Assembly (NCBI GenBank): GCA_002453265.1
Contig: DKGK01000078.1
Location: forward strand, 1 to 13,839
Length of the DNA: 13,839 bases
Direction: 5' to 3'
Origin: Flavobacteriales bacterium UBA6772
Lineage (GTDB): Bacteria > Bacteroidota > Bacteroidia > Flavobacteriales > UBA7430
Positions 1 through 7,293 of the stretch are shown here, one piece after another (the stretch's first letter is position 1; every line of letters begins with the position of its first letter). The translations under genes were made by a program, and so were the position numbers. Under the pieces are notes generated by a model, which worked only from the letters and a program-made list of their open reading frames with translations, had not been told where the DNA came from and did no database searches.

Positions 1-633
1 GTAAGAGATGTGTTTAGCATTATACTTAGAAGCAAATTCATTTATAACAGCTTTAGTAGAAGGAGATATAATAGTAGAACTTAAAAGAACTACTTGCTTA
101 CCTGAAGCCTTTGCTGCATTTAATCCTTTTACAATAGAAGCATCAATACTAGTCCATGAAGCCTCATCGCCATTGGCAAGAGGGTATTGTAAACGAGCAG
201 AATCGTACAAGTTCAAAACAGAAGCTTGAACACGTGCATTGATACCACCTTTATCACAAAGATCATTTGTTTGTAAAAAAATAGGACGACCCTCTCGGTT
301 TTTGATAAGTAAACTTGCGAAGTCGTTTCCATCGTAGAAACTAGAAGCATACCAGTTTGCGTTACCAGCGATGGTTTCTTCAGGTTTTACTACATAAGGA
401 ATTACTTTTTGTATAGGAGCTTCACAGGCAGCTAAAGAAGCTGCTGCTGTACTAAAACCTAAAAACTTTAAGAAATCACGACGTGAAGTTGAAGATTCCG
501 ATAATTTTTCATCATTACCTAAAAATGCTTCTGTAGGTAATTGCTCAGCGAATTCATTTTTTTGGAACTTCTCCAACTCTGGATTATTCACCAACTCGCC
601 TAAGCCTTGGAAATATGTTTTCTTTGTAGCCAT
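1..633 (-). CDS. actB: Alternative complex III subunit B-like protein (Tat-type molybdopterin oxidoreductase/Fe-S protein), N-terminal part
   Basis: Partial gene: 211 codons are present, open to the window edge, so the C-terminal part is missing. In flavobacteria this family is about 1000 residues, combining a molybdopterin-oxidoreductase-like domain (without cofactor in known ActB) with a ferredoxin-like part carrying Fe-S clusters. It passes electrons from quinol towards the c-hemes of alternative complex III on the periplasmic side. Visible here: about 50 residues precede a twin-arginine motif S50-R-R-D-F-L-K56, then a short hydrophobic stretch and a lipobox L67-A-A-C70. This is the 'Tat variant' layout, with possible lipid anchoring at Cys70. 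The ATG at 633 is preceded by AAAGGAAA and lies 22 bp after the cytochrome gene, so the two are surely one operon. The symbol rests on family plus neighbour; the catalytic-like region is only begun here. Confidence 0.85.
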   Translation of the reverse strand, partial: MATKKTYFQGLGELVNNPELEKFQKNEFAEQLPTEAFLGNDEKLSESSTSRRDFLKFLGFSTAAASLAACEAPIQKVIPYVVKPEETIAGNANWYASSFYDGNDFASLLIKNREGRPIFLQTNDLCDKGGINARVQASVLNLYDSARLQYPLANGDEASWTSIDASIVKGLNAAKASGKQVVLLSSTIISPSTKAVINEFASKYNAKHISY

Positions 634-655
634 CTTAATTATTTCCTTTTCTAAA

Positions 656-1894
656 TTAATAGTGACATTTACCACATTCCAAACCACCTATCATATCAAC
701 CGTGATATCTTCACCGTGATATTTCTTAACCCAATTCTCATTAAGGTCGTGGTAATAGGGATTATCCGTATCTACTTTAGTCTCTCTGTGACAGTCAATA
801 CACCAAGCCATAGTAAGCGGTGAATATTGCTCAACAACATCCATTTCTTGTACAGGTCCGTGACAAGTTTGACATTCAATACCTGCAACATTTACGTGTT
901 GAGAGTGATTGTAATATGCTAAATCTGGAAGGTTATGTACACGAACCCATTCAATAGGTTTTTGTTCGTATCCTTCAATATAAGTTCTTGTTTCAGGGTC
1001 AAAACCTATTGCATCGTAAATTTTAGCAATCTCCGTAGTTCCTGTTTCGGTTCCAGTACTGATGTAAGTATGACAGTTCATACAAACGTTAGCAGAAGGA
1101 ACTCCTGCAGATTTACTGTGACGTGCACCTGAGTGACAGTAATTACAGTCAACTCCATTTTCACCTGCGTGAATTTTGTGAGAGAACGCAATTGGTTGTT
1201 CTGGTTGGTATCCTTGCTGAACACCTACGGTTAACAAGCCATCCCAAACAACTTTACCACCGTATAACATCATAAATATCACAAAGAATACTATAAATAC
1301 AGGATGTGATTTTAACCAGGAAGCTGCTCCAATTAATAGGCTATCTGTCTTTTGGCCTTTAGCTTCTTTAAGTACGTTCTTAACTTTTATAAGAACAAAT
1401 AAAGAAATTAACATTATTGCTACGGCAATACCCATTAAAGTCTTAGAGCTTGAAGAAGATTCAGTGTTAGAAGATTCTACATCAGTAGAACCTACTTCAG
1501 CAACAACATCTTTGGGTCCTTCCTGAATATAAGCTAAAATATTATCTATATCCTCGTTAGAAAACTGTGGAAAAGCAGTCATCTGTGTTTTGTTGTACTT
1601 CTCGAAAGCTTCGATGGCTTGTTCATCTCCACTTGCAATAAGCTCAGATGAGTTCTTAATCCAGGAATACAGCCACTCAGTTGAGTACTTTTCGTTAATG
1701 TGTCCAGCTAAACCAGGCCCAATGAGCTTTTTATCCTCAGCACCTAAATAGTGACAGGAAGCACAATTGCTTGAAAATAAACCTTCTCCAATTTCTGCAT
1801 TTTGTGCAAAAGAGACGTTAATTGATGTGATGAATAGCAAAGCAAATAAGGATAGAACCTTACTGCTAAATAGCTTACCGTTTTTACTTGTCAT
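656..1894 (-). CDS. actA: Hexaheme cytochrome c, alternative complex III subunit A-like (monoheme domain fused to pentaheme domain)
   Basis: 412 residues. Signal peptide at 1-30 (hydrophobic 13-29, cleavage after SFA). A monoheme cytochrome c domain follows with C44-A-S-C-H48 and a likely distal Met105. A Ser/Glu-rich linker (about 135-150) leads to two membrane segments (about 153-170 and 197-217). The C-terminal cytochrome c7/c3-like domain carries five more CxxCH motifs at 250-254, 271-275, 341-345, 365-369 and 407-411. The chain ends one residue after the last heme His. The pentaheme part plus membrane anchor matches ActA of alternative complex III, which carries electrons from quinol oxidation to the terminal oxidase. 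The extra N-terminal heme domain could be a tethered shuttle. First gene of the operon, with actB 22 bp downstream. A Bacteroidota promoter lies at 1942-1970. ATG at 1894 is the natural start because the signal peptide begins there. Confidence 0.9.
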   Translation of the reverse strand: MTSKNGKLFSSKVLSLFALLFITSINVSFAQNAEIGEGLFSSNCASCHYLGAEDKKLIGPGLAGHINEKYSTEWLYSWIKNSSELIASGDEQAIEAFEKYNKTQMTAFPQFSNEDIDNILAYIQEGPKDVVAEVGSTDVESSNTESSSSSKTLMGIAVAIMLISLFVLIKVKNVLKEAKGQKTDSLLIGAASWLKSHPVFIVFFVIFMMLYGGKVVWDGLLTVGVQQGYQPEQPIAFSHKIHAGENGVDCNYCHSGARHSKSAGVPSANVCMNCHTYISTGTETGTTEIAKIYDAIGFDPETRTYIEGYEQKPIEWVRVHNLPDLAYYNHSQHVNVAGIECQTCHGPVQEMDVVEQYSPLTMAWCIDCHRETKVDTDNPYYHDLNENWVKKYHGEDITVDMIGGLECGKCHY

Positions 1895-1941
1895 AATTCT
1901 ATGCGCTTTCTAACTTTAAGTAGCTTAGTTTTTCTCAAATG

Positions 1942-1970
1942 CAAAAATAACATATTCCTTATTTAGGTAA
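1942..1970 (-). promoter_or_regulatory. Bacteroidota-type promoter for the actAB operon
   Basis: On the minus strand TTA (1970-1968), an 18-nt spacer and TATTTTTG (1949-1942) fit the TAnnTTTG -7 box, with TTA in place of the usual TTG at -33. The box ends 47 nt before the actA ATG, giving a leader of about 40 nt. No competing motif of equal quality is seen in the 173-bp divergent intergenic region on this strand. Confidence 0.5.
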
Positions 1971-2022
1971 AACTAGTTAAGCACAAAAAAAGCAGTTTAT
2001 ATTCGTTCTAAATTAACGGCTA

Positions 2023-2051
2023 TTAACTTGACAAGAAATCTCTTATATTTA
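2023..2051 (+). promoter_or_regulatory. Candidate promoter of the SPOR-domain gene
   Basis: TTA at 2023-2025, an 18-nt spacer and TATATTTA at 2044-2051, one mismatch (final G to A) from TAnnTTTG. The box ends 16 nt before the ATG, so the leader would be about 10 nt. The TTGACA at 2028-2033 lies only 10 nt from TATATT, too close for a sigma70 pair. The geometry equals that in front of actA and rimP. Confidence 0.35.
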
Positions 2052-2067
2052 CGGCAAAGAAAAACAG

Positions 2068-2493
2068 ATGAAAACACGAATTATACTCACTGGAGCATTC
2101 ATACTCTGCCTAAATCTCAATGCTCAAGAATGGGATTATAACGAATCTACTGATAGTAGTAAAATTGAGGCTACTATAAATTTCGTTAACACAATTAAGG
2201 TTGATGATTTGTTGGACAAAAAAAAACGAATTGAAAAAGGGAGCAAACTAGTAACAGTTTATAGAATTCAAATATACTCGGGTAGTAGGCTGGGCTCAAA
2301 TGAAGCTCAATCAAAATTCAAGAGGAAGTTCCCAGAGCTTATTGTAGAAACAAGCTACGAACAACCTTATTTTAAAACTAAGATTGGAGCGTATAGGACT
2401 AAACTTGATGCTCACAGAGCTTTAACTAATATTCAGAAATCATTTATAGATGCTTTTATATTCGAAGAAAAGATTGGAGTAGAAAAATTATAA
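2068..2493 (+). CDS. Exported SPOR-domain protein
   Basis: 141 residues. A short signal peptide at 1-19 (cleavage after NLNA) is followed by a polar stretch of about 40 residues and then a single SPOR-like domain at about 62-136. The domain shows the family's pattern: V-Y-R-I-Q-I-Y-S-G at the first strand, an alternating charged/hydrophobic middle, the K-x-x-I-G-A-Y-R-T turn at 104-111, and a helix with A-H-R-A-L. SPOR domains bind denuded peptidoglycan glycans, often at the division site; whether this one does so is inference. No other domain or membrane segment is present, so it is probably a free periplasmic protein. It is divergent from actA and convergent with infB, thus a single-gene unit closed by the terminator at 2506-2539. 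ATG at 2068 begins the signal peptide directly. Confidence 0.85.
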   Translation: MKTRIILTGAFILCLNLNAQEWDYNESTDSSKIEATINFVNTIKVDDLLDKKKRIEKGSKLVTVYRIQIYSGSRLGSNEAQSKFKRKFPELIVETSYEQPYFKTKIGAYRTKLDAHRALTNIQKSFIDAFIFEEKIGVEKL

Positions 2494-2505
2494 ATTCATT
2501 CAAAC

Positions 2506-2539
2506 AAAAAAAGAGCTGCAAATTGCAGCTCTTTTTTTT
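2506..2539. terminator. Bidirectional intrinsic terminator between the SPOR gene and infB
   Basis: Stem GAGCTGC (2513-2519) / GCAGCTC (2525-2531) with a small AAATT loop (one further A-T pair possible), flanked by A7 (2506-2512) and T8 (2532-2539). It starts 12 nt after the SPOR stop and ends 18 nt beyond the infB stop. The symmetrical A and T runs allow it to end both converging transcripts. Confidence 0.9.
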
Positions 2540-2557
2540 GATATATACATAAGAGAG

Positions 2558-5479
2558 TTATAGTGTTCTCTTAACTTCAATTTCTTCATAACCTTCAATA
2601 ATATCTCCGATTTTAATATCGTTGAATTTCTCGATGTTTAGTCCACATTCGTAACCCTTACCAACTTCTTTAACGTCGTCTTTAAATCGTTTAAGCGATC
2701 CTAAACCACCTGTATAAACGACAACTCCATCACGGATAAGTCTAACGTTAGTGTTTCTATTGATTTTCCCATCTAATACATAACAACCAGCAATTGTACC
2801 AACCTTGGTTACTTTAAAGGTTTCACGAACTTCAATATTACAAACGATTTCTTCCTTAGTTATTGGAGATAACATACCTTCCATCGCCTCTTTCACTTCG
2901 TTTATTGCATCGTAGATGATAGAGTACAGACGTACATCTATTTCTTCTTTTTCTGCTAATTTACGAGCTGATGATGAAGGACGCACTTGGAATCCTATTA
3001 CAATTGCATCAGAAGCAGTTGCTAATAAGATATCAGATTCTGAAATCTGACCAACCGCTTTATGAATAATATTAACTTGTATAGAATCAGTAGATAATTT
3101 CTGAAGTGAATCAGATAATGCTTCAATAGAACCATCAACATCACCTTTAAGAATAATATTCAGTTCTTGGAAATCACCAAGAGCTAAACGTCTTCCAATC
3201 TCATCAAGAGTAAGGTGTTTCTGAGTACGAATACTTTGCTCTCTTTGTAGTTGAGTACGCTTTAATGCAATAGACTTCGCTTCGCGCTCATCAGACATTA
3301 CATTAAACTTATCACCAGCTTGAGGAGCACCACTTAAACCTAATATACTAACTGGAGCAGAAGGACCAGCAGTTGTTACATTAGTTCCACGCTCATTAAA
3401 CATAGCCTTAACTTTACCCGTATGCTGACCCGCTAAAAGGAAATCCCCAACAGATAAGGTACCAGACTGCACTAACATTGTAGTAACAAATCCTTTCCCT
3501 TTATCAAGAGATGCTTCAATAACAGAACCTTTAGCAGCTTTATCTGGATTTGCTGTAAGTTCAAGCATTTCAGATTCAAGCAATACTTTTTCTAATAATT
3601 CCTCAACACCTTGACCATGTTTAGCAGAAACATCATGAGATTGGAATTTACCGCCCCAATCTTCTACAAGAAGATTCATTGCAGCTAATTGTTCCTTAAT
3701 TTTCTCGGGATTGGCGTTTGGTTTATCTACTTTATTAATTGCAAAAACAATAGGCACTTCGGCAGCCTGAGCGTGCGAAATAGCTTCTTTTGTTTGCGGC
3801 ATAATATCATCATCCGCTGCAATAACAATAATTGCAATATCTGTTACTTGAGCACCACGAGCACGCATTGCCGTAAAGGCTTCGTGACCTGGAGTATCAA
3901 TAAAGGTAATACGTTTACCTGTTTTCAACTCTACTTCGTAAGCACCAATATGTTGTGTTATACCACCGGCTTCACCAGCAATAACATTTTCTCTACGAAC
4001 ATAATCTAACAAGGAAGTTTTACCGTGATCAACGTGTCCCATTACGGTAACAATTGGCGATCTATCTTTTAAATCTTCAGGCTTATCTTCAATTTCTTCA
4101 ATAGATTCTTGAACATCTGCACTAACAAACTCTACATCGAAACCAAATTCATCAGCAACTATAGATAGTGTTTCTGCATCTAGACGTTGGTTCATGGTTA
4201 CCATGATACCTAACATCATACAAGAAGAAATAATTTGTGTGACTTGAACATCCATCATCGTAGCAATTTCGTTTACAGTAACAAACTCTGTTACTTTAAT
4301 CGTTTTGCTCTCTTCGTTTGCACGTTCTAAATCTATTACATCTTTTTCTCTACGTACATCACGTTTAGATTTCCTATGTCTAGATCCTTTAGATTTTCCT
4401 TTACCAGTAAGTTTATCTAAAGTCTCCGCAATTTTCTTTTGAATTTCTTCAGCAGTAGGTTCAGCTTTAACAACCTTAGGCTTCTTACCTTTAACTGGAG
4501 GACGTTTTCCACCTTTTTGGCTAGGACGAACAGGTCTTCCAGTACCACCAGAACCAGGTATTATACGTTTACGTTTCTTTTTATTGTCTTTGTCTCCAGC
4601 AGGATTACTTGAGGATGCTACTTTCTTTTTCTTTGGCTTAGCAAATTTACTTAAGTCAATTACTTGGCCTGTAAGTTTAGGCCCAGTTAAAGTTTTAGAC
4701 TTCGCTCTTAAAACTTCAATTTCAGCAGATTTAGCAGGAGTTATAACAGATTTTTCTACTTCTGGCTTATTAAACTTTTCTACTTTTATTTCTTTAACGT
4801 TTGCAACCTTTATAGGTTTATTTACGTCAATTTTACCAATTTGTTTTGGTCCAGATAAAGAACCTTTAGCCTTAATTACATTTTTAGGCTTGGGAGTATC
4901 CTTCTGTGAAGCATGAGGTTTCTCAAATACCTTACCTTTTTTAGGAATAACTTTCGTTTCGTCCTTTTTAGGAGCTATCTTTACTTTGGGAGGAGTAGGT
5001 TTAGAGTCTGTTTTAACCTTCTCTTCAGGTTTAGTAGTACTAGTATTTCCCTCAATTTTTGGAGTTGAAACTTTAGTTTCCGTTTTCACTTCAGCTTTTT
5101 CATCAATCTTAATAGGAGCTTTCTTTTCAGAAACTTTCTCCTCTTTAACAGGAGCTTTCTCTTTTGGATTAATATCAATCTTACCAATAGTTTTAGGACC
5201 TACAAATGCAGCTTTAGCTTTTATAACTTGCTTGTCTAGCGCTTTTTTTGCTGCAGCTTCCTTTTGAGCCTCTTTCTCGTTTCTACGAGCTTGGGCTATT
5301 TCAGCAGAACGTTTGTGCTGTTCTACATCAGCACTAAACTCCTGTCTTAATATTTCATAAGAATCTGGAGTAATTTTGGTGTTCGGACGACCATCAATCT
5401 TTACTCCTTTAGAAGCTAAATGATCTACGATATTCGCGATACCTACGTTTAATTCTTTTGCAACCTTACTTAATCTCAT
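2558..5479 (-). CDS. infB: Translation initiation factor IF-2
   Basis: 973 residues. Cytoplasmic GTPase that brings fMet-tRNA to the 30S subunit and promotes subunit joining. An IF2_N-type helical domain lies at about 1-50. A long Lys/Pro/Glu-rich linker (about 55-345) contains three GPK repeats. A basic segment (300-380) and a second IF2_N domain (about 395-450) precede the G domain, which has G1 GHVDHGKT 481-488, G2 GGITQHIG 505-512, G3 DTPGH 528-532, G4 NKVD 582-585 and G5 SAK 618-620. Domains II, III and C2 follow, to residue 973. Length is usual for Bacteroidota, where the N-terminal linker is long. ATG 5479 is the only ATG before an in-frame upstream stop. Third gene of rimP-nusA-infB, 49 nt after nusA, closed by the terminator at 2506-2539. 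Internal ATGs near residues 408-429 could give a short form, but nothing shows it. Confidence 0.98.
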   Translation of the reverse strand: MRLSKVAKELNVGIANIVDHLASKGVKIDGRPNTKITPDSYEILRQEFSADVEQHKRSAEIAQARRNEKEAQKEAAAKKALDKQVIKAKAAFVGPKTIGKIDINPKEKAPVKEEKVSEKKAPIKIDEKAEVKTETKVSTPKIEGNTSTTKPEEKVKTDSKPTPPKVKIAPKKDETKVIPKKGKVFEKPHASQKDTPKPKNVIKAKGSLSGPKQIGKIDVNKPIKVANVKEIKVEKFNKPEVEKSVITPAKSAEIEVLRAKSKTLTGPKLTGQVIDLSKFAKPKKKKVASSSNPAGDKDNKKKRKRIIPGSGGTGRPVRPSQKGGKRPPVKGKKPKVVKAEPTAEEIQKKIAETLDKLTGKGKSKGSRHRKSKRDVRREKDVIDLERANEESKTIKVTEFVTVNEIATMMDVQVTQIISSCMMLGIMVTMNQRLDAETLSIVADEFGFDVEFVSADVQESIEEIEDKPEDLKDRSPIVTVMGHVDHGKTSLLDYVRRENVIAGEAGGITQHIGAYEVELKTGKRITFIDTPGHEAFTAMRARGAQVTDIAIIVIAADDDIMPQTKEAISHAQAAEVPIVFAINKVDKPNANPEKIKEQLAAMNLLVEDWGGKFQSHDVSAKHGQGVEELLEKVLLESEMLELTANPDKAAKGSVIEASLDKGKGFVTTMLVQSGTLSVGDFLLAGQHTGKVKAMFNERGTNVTTAGPSAPVSILGLSGAPQAGDKFNVMSDEREAKSIALKRTQLQREQSIRTQKHLTLDEIGRRLALGDFQELNIILKGDVDGSIEALSDSLQKLSTDSIQVNIIHKAVGQISESDILLATASDAIVIGFQVRPSSSARKLAEKEEIDVRLYSIIYDAINEVKEAMEGMLSPITKEEIVCNIEVRETFKVTKVGTIAGCYVLDGKINRNTNVRLIRDGVVVYTGGLGSLKRFKDDVKEVGKGYECGLNIEKFNDIKIGDIIEGYEEIEVKRTL
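4646..5227 (-). repeat. Threefold GPK repeat in the IF-2 linker
   Basis: Coding repeat inside infB. Three copies of about 22 residues begin with (V)-I/L-K/R-A-K and centre on GPK-x-hG-x-hD (h hydrophobic): IF-2 residues 85-106 (GPK at 94-96), 201-222 (GPK 210-212) and 256-278 (GPK 266-268). Copies 1 and 2 both carry VIKAK, IGKID and near-equal spacing; copy 3 is looser (TGQVID). They are separated by low-complexity Lys/Glu/Pro sequence, so their conservation stands out. Function unknown; a short binding motif is inference. Confidence 0.7.
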
Positions 5480-5497
5480 GCTTGGTATTTATATTGT

Positions 5498-5513
5498 AGC
5501 ACTAAATAGTGCT
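5498..5513. repeat. Perfect 16-bp inverted repeat in the nusA-infB gap
   Basis: AGCACTAAATAGTGCT lies in the 49-nt gap between nusA and infB, ending 19 nt upstream of the infB ATG. In RNA it would form a 5-6 bp hairpin (AGCAC/GTGCT). No T-run follows on the minus strand, so it is not an intrinsic terminator. It may be an RNA processing or translation-control hairpin, or a protein site; the role is not shown. Confidence 0.45.
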
Positions 5514-5528
5514 GTACTCATACTCTAT

Positions 5529-6764
5529 TTAGTCTTCAAACTCAGATTTCAAGATCGACTGAATTTCTAAAACTGTTTCTTCTTCTAAATCTGTACGTTT
5601 CACTAATTCCTCAACAGAAAGTTCTAAAACAGACTTGGCAGTATCACAGCCAATATTTTTCAATTCCTTAAGCATCCAATCTTCAATTTCGTCAACAAAC
5701 TCTGCTAATGAAACATCTTCTGAATCGTCTATATCTCTATACACGTCTATCTCGTAACCAGTAATAGAACCAGCCAAACGAATATTTGTACCACCTCTAC
5801 CGATAGCCAAAGATACTTGATCTGGTTTTAAAAACACTTCAGCTCTGTTATTGTCCTCATCAACCGTAATTGAAGAAACTTTTGCGGGGCTTAATGCTCT
5901 TGTAATAAACAAAGAAATGTTACTTGTATAATTAATAACATCGATATTTTCGTTTCCAAGCTCTCTTACGATTCCGTGAATACGTGAACCTTTCATACCT
6001 ACACAAGCACCTACTGGATCTATACGTTCGTCGTAAGATTCAACTGCTACTTTAGCTTTTTCGCCAGGAATACGCTCAATTTTCTTTACGATAATTAAAC
6101 CATCGGCAACTTCTGGAATTTCTTGTTCGAATAAACGCTCTAAGAATTTAGGCGATGTACGAGACAATACAATTCTCGGTTTTGTTCCTTTTAATTGCAC
6201 CTCTTTAACAACTCCGCGGACAGAATCTCCTTTTCTAAAGAAATCTGATCGAATTTGCTGATCCTTTGGAAGGATTACTTCATTATCCATATCGTCGATT
6301 ATGATAACCTCACGATTGCGAATATGATGAACTTCTCCAGAAATAATCTCTCCAACTAAGTCTTTATATTTATTATAAAGATCTGTATTGTCGTGTTCCT
6401 GAATACGACCAATTAAATTTTGACGCATCGATAAAATTGCACGACGACCAAAATCAATTAAATGTACTTCTTCTGAAACCTCTTCTGAAACTTCAAAATC
6501 TGGTTCAATTTTAATAGCACTAGAGTATTCAATCTCAGCGTTATCATCTTCTACCTCACCATCTTTTACGACAATACGGTTTCTCCAAATTTCTAAATCT
6601 CCTTTATCGGGGTTTACAATAATATCGAAGTTTGAATCAGAACCATATTTTTTAATGATCATGTTTCTGAAAACATCTTCAATAATTCCCATTAGAGTTA
6701 CACGATCAATATTTTTATCGTCCTTAAACTCTGCAAATGAATCTATAAGAGCTAAATTCTCCAT
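5529..6764 (-). CDS. nusA: Transcription termination/antitermination factor NusA
   Basis: 411 residues. Binds RNA polymerase and nascent RNA, and modulates pausing, termination and antitermination. The N-terminal polymerase-binding domain is at about 1-130, S1 at about 136-202, and KH1 at about 203-290 with V-G-M-K-G-S-R (255-261). KH2 is at about 305-375 with I-G-R-G-G-T-N-I-R-L-A (321-331). A short acidic helical tail (365-411) of helix-hairpin-helix type takes the place of the two acidic repeats of the E. coli protein, so the chain is shorter, as is usual outside proteobacteria. ATG 6764 begins 10 nt after the rimP stop, so the two genes are translationally close. Second gene of the rimP-nusA-infB operon. 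The terminator-like hairpin in the operon's leader makes feedback by NusA possible (inference). Confidence 0.97.
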   Translation of the reverse strand: MENLALIDSFAEFKDDKNIDRVTLMGIIEDVFRNMIIKKYGSDSNFDIIVNPDKGDLEIWRNRIVVKDGEVEDDNAEIEYSSAIKIEPDFEVSEEVSEEVHLIDFGRRAILSMRQNLIGRIQEHDNTDLYNKYKDLVGEIISGEVHHIRNREVIIIDDMDNEVILPKDQQIRSDFFRKGDSVRGVVKEVQLKGTKPRIVLSRTSPKFLERLFEQEIPEVADGLIIVKKIERIPGEKAKVAVESYDERIDPVGACVGMKGSRIHGIVRELGNENIDVINYTSNISLFITRALSPAKVSSITVDEDNNRAEVFLKPDQVSLAIGRGGTNIRLAGSITGYEIDVYRDIDDSEDVSLAEFVDEIEDWMLKELKNIGCDTAKSVLELSVEELVKRTDLEEETVLEIQSILKSEFED

Positions 6765-6774
6765 TTCACCTTAC

Positions 6775-7230
6775 TTAAAATGTGATTAACACTATTGTTT
6801 GTTTTATATCTCGGTATTCGATTGTACGTTTATTTACAACCGTAACTTTTCCTTTTCCAGTGGGCTTAGATTCTCTCGACTTCCACTCAAGGACTATAGC
6901 CTGATCTGTAGCTTCAGTCATTTTGGCTTCAATCACCTCATCAGTATTAAGTGTAACACTTACTTTACGTCCTACATTTTTACTGTGTTGACGTAAAACT
7001 AAAGGCTCTCCAATACCTGAGGATGCTACTGTTAAAGAATAATCCTCTTCTTCACGGTCCAAATTCAACTCTATTGCACGACTAACAGTTCTGCAATCAG
7101 CCAAGGTTAAACCTGTTTCACTATCTAAAAGCACATTAATAGCGTAACTAGAAGTCACGGTTAACTTCACAACGAAGATATCTGTTCCAGCAATTACATC
7201 AGCAATTAATTCTTCTACTTTTTCTTTCAA
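6775..7230 (-). CDS. rimP: Ribosome maturation factor RimP
   Basis: 151 residues from the proposed TTG start at 7230. Assists 30S subunit assembly in the cytoplasm. Family marks: an N-terminal alpha/beta domain with L-A-D-C-R-T-V-S-R-A-I-E followed by L-D-R-E-E-E-D-Y, S-S-G-I-G-E-P-L, the K-N-V-G-R-K linker and a C-terminal SH3-like barrel ending in V-L-I-T-F. The frame stays open to a TTG at 7296, which would add 22 residues. However, that codon is part of a perfect TATATTTG promoter box and the extension runs through a terminator hairpin. Flavobacterial RimP proteins begin at about K-E-K-V, exactly after the TTG at 7230. No in-frame ATG exists near the start. First gene of the operon, 10 nt before nusA. 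Start choice about 70% sure; identity much surer. Confidence 0.9.
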   Translation of the reverse strand: MKEKVEELIADVIAGTDIFVVKLTVTSSYAINVLLDSETGLTLADCRTVSRAIELNLDREEEDYSLTVASSGIGEPLVLRQHSKNVGRKVSVTLNTDEVIEAKMTEATDQAIVLEWKSRESKPTGKGKVTVVNKRTIEYRDIKQTIVLITF

Positions 7231-7242
7231 TATCCTAAGTAT

Positions 7243-7268
7243 AAAAAGAGGGGACTTTACGTCCCCTC
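7243..7268 (-). terminator. Intrinsic terminator or attenuator in the rimP leader
   Basis: On the minus strand GAGGGGAC (7268-7261), loop GTAAA, GTCCCCTC (7255-7248), then TTTTT (7247-7243): a perfect 8-bp GC-rich stem, extendable by a wobble and an A-T pair, with a U-run. It lies about 50 nt after the stop of the secreted thioredoxin gene and 12 nt before the rimP TTG. It can terminate read-through from upstream. Because no promoter fits in those 12 nt, it also lies in the leader of every transcript reaching rimP. Confidence 0.8.
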
Positions 7269-7293
7269 CTATCTTTTCACCATAAATAGGGTG

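Noticed and set aside
8..229. Plus-strand open frame of 73 codons at the left edge
   Set aside because: Antisense to the clear ActB-like frame and without family features.
2028..2049. TTGACA and TATATT as a sigma70 promoter for the SPOR gene
   Set aside because: The spacer is only 10 nt, far from the 16-18 nt needed, and this lineage uses TAnnTTTG boxes.
4584..5267. Plus-strand open frames of 93-110 codons opposite infB
   Set aside because: They mirror the low-complexity Lys/Glu/Pro linker of IF-2 on the other strand; Ser/Phe/Thr-rich nonsense without motif or promoter.
7261..7275. AGGAGGGG on the minus strand as a Shine-Dalgarno sequence for rimP
   Set aside because: It lies more than 30 nt before the TTG at 7230 and is part of the terminator stem; no start codon follows at a proper distance.
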